64,000 nt of DNA from Calycina herbarum. Lineage: Eukaryota; Ascomycota; Leotiomycetes; Helotiales; Pezizellaceae. The position numbers were made by a program, and so were the translations under genes. The DNA is taken from positions 62,001 through 126,000 of the forward strand of contig LLEY01000004.1 of NCBI GenBank assembly GCA_001414485.1, read 5' to 3'. This document shows positions 61,786-64,000 of the stretch, piece after piece. Position 1 is the first letter of the stretch; each line of letters begins with the position of its first letter. The notes under the pieces were generated by a model. The model was not told where the DNA came from, ran no database searches, and was given only the letters and a program-made list of their open reading frames with translations.

Positions 61786-62232
61786 TATAATAAAACTCTA
61801 TATAAACTAAACAAAGGTAACTAAGTCTCGAAGGTTAGTATATAGGTAAGAAGTATAGATATACTAGATTATTTACTTAGAAGTAAACTCGTTACTTATA
61901 TTAAAGATATTAAATAAGATAATAAAATTAATAACTATAGTTAAGTATAAAGCTTCTATCTAATAGCAGACGTGCTAGTTCTATATAGAATCTCTCGTAC
62001 TACTTAGATCCTTATATAAGCCTAGATCCCTAGATCTCTTTAGATTCTCTAAGAGATCTAAGAGAATCTATTATATAACTTCTAATAGTTATCTAATAAT
62101 AAAATCCTAAAACTCTTAAATACCTTTTATATTACTGATTTCCTTCTATATTACCTTCTAACCCTAGATATTATACCTTGTTCTATTAGAGCGCTGTCTA
62201 AACTACTTACTACGTAACTATAATTCGTAATA
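61786..62232 (-). repeat. 5' LTR of Gypsy-4 (B type)
   Basis: 447 bp. It matches 21841-22287 in the same orientation, including the AGATC-rich middle part. It ends ATTCGTAATA, the complement of a TGTTACGAAT-type start. Confidence 0.88.
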
Positions 62233-62905
62233 TCCTTCTACGTTTATTATTACGAATTTAATATATATAAATAAAAAAGAAGAGATAAAGAGGGATATAA
62301 TACTACTTCCGCTAGTATATATAAGTAGAGGATATAGTATATCTTTAAATATATACTTTAATTCCCTAGTAGTTATAAGAGATAACTTAAGAGTTAATAC
62401 TATTAAGAAGCCTACTCTTCTACGCTCTCTTCTACTACTTATAACGCTATCTAAGTAATCTATAGCTCTCTTCTATCGTCTCTCGAGTACTATAGAGTAT
62501 AATAAGTATAAGCTAAAGTCTATAACATATTTATAGTATAAGTTTATAGTATAGTATTAGTATATATATAAACCTATATACTTTAGCTTTAGAGTATATA
62601 AATATACTATATAAAGAGCTTAAGAGGAATCTCTAACCTTTAAGTAATTCTATAATTTAACTATAGTAGAATTAGTATATCTAACTATTACTCTTAGTAT
62701 ATAGAAGAGCTTATATATAAATATTAGTACTTTTAAGAAAGTATATAAGAAGGATAGAATTAACTAGGCGTTCTTATCTAGCTATATAAGAGAGCCTTCT
62801 TATACTCTAAGCGAGTCTTCTAAAAAGAGCTAAAAGGCTCGAAAGAGCACCTAGGTACTAGTAAGTAAGTAGATTACTATAGAAAGCAGTAAAAGTAGAA
62901 GTAAG

Positions 62906-63013
62906 ATTAAGAAGATTAAGAAGGTTAAGATAGTTAAGAAGGTTAAGAAGGTTAAGAAGGTTAAGAAGATTAAGAAGGTTAAGAAGGTTAAGAAGGTTAA
63001 GAAGGTTAAGAAG
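62906..63013 (+). repeat. Twelve 9-bp units encoding VKK/IKK
   Basis: A tandem array of GTTAAGAAG or ATTAAGAAG (one unit GTTAAGATA) in the frame of the third piece of the lysine-rich ORF. It makes a basic tail of (V/I)KK triplets. Copy number would be expected to vary between strains. Confidence 0.85.
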
Positions 63014-63088
63014 AGTAAGAATCTTATAGATATAATATAGAAAGCTTATAATAGAGAGAAGTAAGAGAGAAAATATAGGAAATTTTAA

Positions 63089-64000
63089 TAATTATAATTA
63101 ATTTTTTAATATATAAGAGCGATTCTTTATAGTATTATTTATACCTATAAAGAAGAAACTAGCTTATTTAAATAAATAATAGTTTTATTATAATTTTTTA
63201 AGATTTCTAACTATTAGAACGTCTAGTAAGAGTATAGTAGTTTAATACTTAAAATTTACTAAAAGAGTTTAATACCTCTCGATTAGATATAGTACGCGTA
63301 GAGCTATATCCTAATTAGGCTTAGCGCTTATAGAGCTTTATCGCTATATATAAAAAACTAGTAAATTAATAATAACGTTCGATATCGACGAGTATATACT
63401 AAAATAAGCTTTAATAGATATATACTAAAAATAAGCTTTAATAGACGTTTTAAGAGTATAGTTTAAAGAGAGATACTTTTGTTAACTATATATTATTTAC
63501 TTTATTATCTAGTTCTTCTTTATACTAATTTTATAAGAGTAAAACAATTATACTTACTTTCCTATCTTATATCTTAAAAAACCTATATTTAATATCGAAT
63601 ATTAGTATAAGATAGTAGATATAGATATAGAGAGTATTAGAGAGCGCTCTACTATCGTCTTAGGTGTTAGAGATACTATATTCTATAGCTTTCTTAAATA
63701 AACGACCTCTTACTTCGATTATATATATAAGCTTCTTAGAGACGATATTAGAGTACTTATATACCTTCTACTCTCCTAGGATTAATACGACGATAGCTTT
63801 AATAAGAATAGTAACCTTTAATATAGTTAAGTTTAATAGAGAGTATATCTATAGAACGAATATCTATAGAAGAAGAAGTAGCTTAAGATAAGATAGTTTA
63901 TATATAATCCTTTAATTTAAATATAATAATAGTAATCTTTAGAATAGTTATAAGAGATATAAATATTTATAGAATAAGAAGTATATAAGATAAGAAGTAG
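63089..64000. other. AT-rich, RIP-mutated sequence without a recognisable gene
   Basis: CA and TG are depleted as in the transposon block. I recognise no LTR, TIR or protein motif. It could be part of the element that carried the lysine-rich ORF, or of another repeat running out of the window. Confidence 0.5.
63393..63444. repeat. Short tandem duplication, unit about 25 bp
   Basis: Two adjacent copies of a unit starting TATATACTAAAA and ending GCTTTAATAG (63393-63417 and 63419-63444, one base longer). A local duplication inside AT-rich DNA with no evident function. Confidence 0.6.

Larger units (their letters stand above)
21841..62232 (-). mobile_element. Gypsy-4: Ty3/gypsy element hosting most of the nested stack
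   Basis: The left edge is its 3' LTR (21841-22287), the right edge its 5' LTR (61786-62232). The flanking duplications are TTCTT (21836-21840) and TCCTT (62233-62237), one RIP-type transition apart. Its own internal sequence is at 22288-22292/35554-36203, 36829-37944 and 57397-61785, about 7.06 kb in all with LTRs. It matches Gypsy-3 across most of its length: the sequence broken at 37944 resumes at 57397 exactly where Gypsy-3 is continuous near 47430. Gypsy-2, a TRIM-like element and Copia-2 have inserted into it. Confidence 0.85.
12673..63088 (+). pseudogene. Lysine-rich ORF split into three pieces by Gypsy-1 and Gypsy-4
   Basis: Three segments join in one frame after removal of the two insertions and one TSD copy each: 12673-13200, 20892-21840 and 62238-63088 (776 codons with the stop). 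The first piece opens MVMNMRLQGPRLEIPKLPPR, has a Pro run and a basic tract (KKATKKALKKA), shows only TAATAA at 12949-12954 (CAACAA before RIP), then 82 open codons with a charged helix rich in Ala/Arg/Glu. The second piece has about 19 in-frame stops, all but one TAA/TAG, and a basic patch near 21535. The third starts with about 77 open codons and ends in twelve VKK/IKK repeats. Frame agreement across both junctions supports one ancestral ORF. The family is unknown: it could be a host gene or the gene of a further, older mobile element. It is dead now. Confidence 0.6.

Noticed and set aside
63664..63891. 75-residue plus-strand ORF at the window end
   Set aside because: Composition (Ile/Tyr/Leu/Arg) is what AT-rich RIP DNA yields by chance; no motif or context supports it.
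1..64000. tRNA or rRNA genes
   Set aside because: I looked for tRNA B-box-like and rRNA-like segments and saw none that I could support; a tRNAscan run would be needed to be sure.

Overview
The window looks like part of a filamentous ascomycete chromosome. Genes have short introns (about 45-130 bp) with GTANGT-like donors and CTAAC/CTAAT branch sites. About 50 kb shows repeat-induced point mutation (RIP): CpA and TpG are almost absent, TpA is in excess, CpG is kept, and nearly all stops are TAA or TAG. The gene set would fit a Leotiomycete or relative, but the species is not identified.

Layout. Bases 1-12125 are ordinary gene-bearing DNA: the 3' part of an ERG26-type sterol dehydrogenase (+); a UBE2Z-like E2 with a second UBC fold fused at its C terminus (-); an LRG1-type LIM/RhoGAP protein (+); a possible small cysteine-containing ORF (-); a Gal80-like Gfo/Idh/MocA protein whose EKP motif reads EWP (+); and an unknown protein whose frame is broken by one base at a CCC-TGA site (+). 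From 12.7 kb the sequence turns into a RIP-mutated transposon block that runs to the window end.

The block resolves into one nested stack, because every insertion keeps a target-site duplication (TSD). An old lysine-rich ORF of about 775 codons (12673-13200, 20892-21840, 62238-63088) is split by Gypsy-1 (13201-20886, TSD CTAAG) and by Gypsy-4 (21841-62232, TSD TTCTT/TCCTT). Gypsy-1 carries Fot-1 (18157-20006, TA). Gypsy-4 carries Gypsy-2 (22293-35548, CTATC), a TRIM-like mini-element (36204-36820) and Copia-2 (37945-57391, ATAAG). Gypsy-2 carries Copia-1 (28542-34790, GAAAG), which carries Fot-2 (32050-33909, TA). Copia-2 carries Copia-3 (42016-55525, ATAAG), which carries Gypsy-3 (45367-52530, CCTAG). 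With the insertions removed, the Gypsy-2/3/4 family is 7.0-7.2 kb, Gypsy-1 is 5.8 kb, and Copia-2 and Copia-3 are 5.9-6.3 kb. Copia-1 is about 4.4 kb because it has lost its reverse transcriptase.

The 5' genes have unrelated jobs (ergosterol synthesis, ubiquitin transfer, Rho1/cell-wall signalling, sugar-gene control) and form no cluster. The points most worth following are the split ORF, the tandem-UBC E2, the frameshifted gene, the RT-less Copia derivative, the mini-LTR element, and a GTCACGTG-like motif present in every LTR family. All coordinates were read by eye; no searches or alignments were run.
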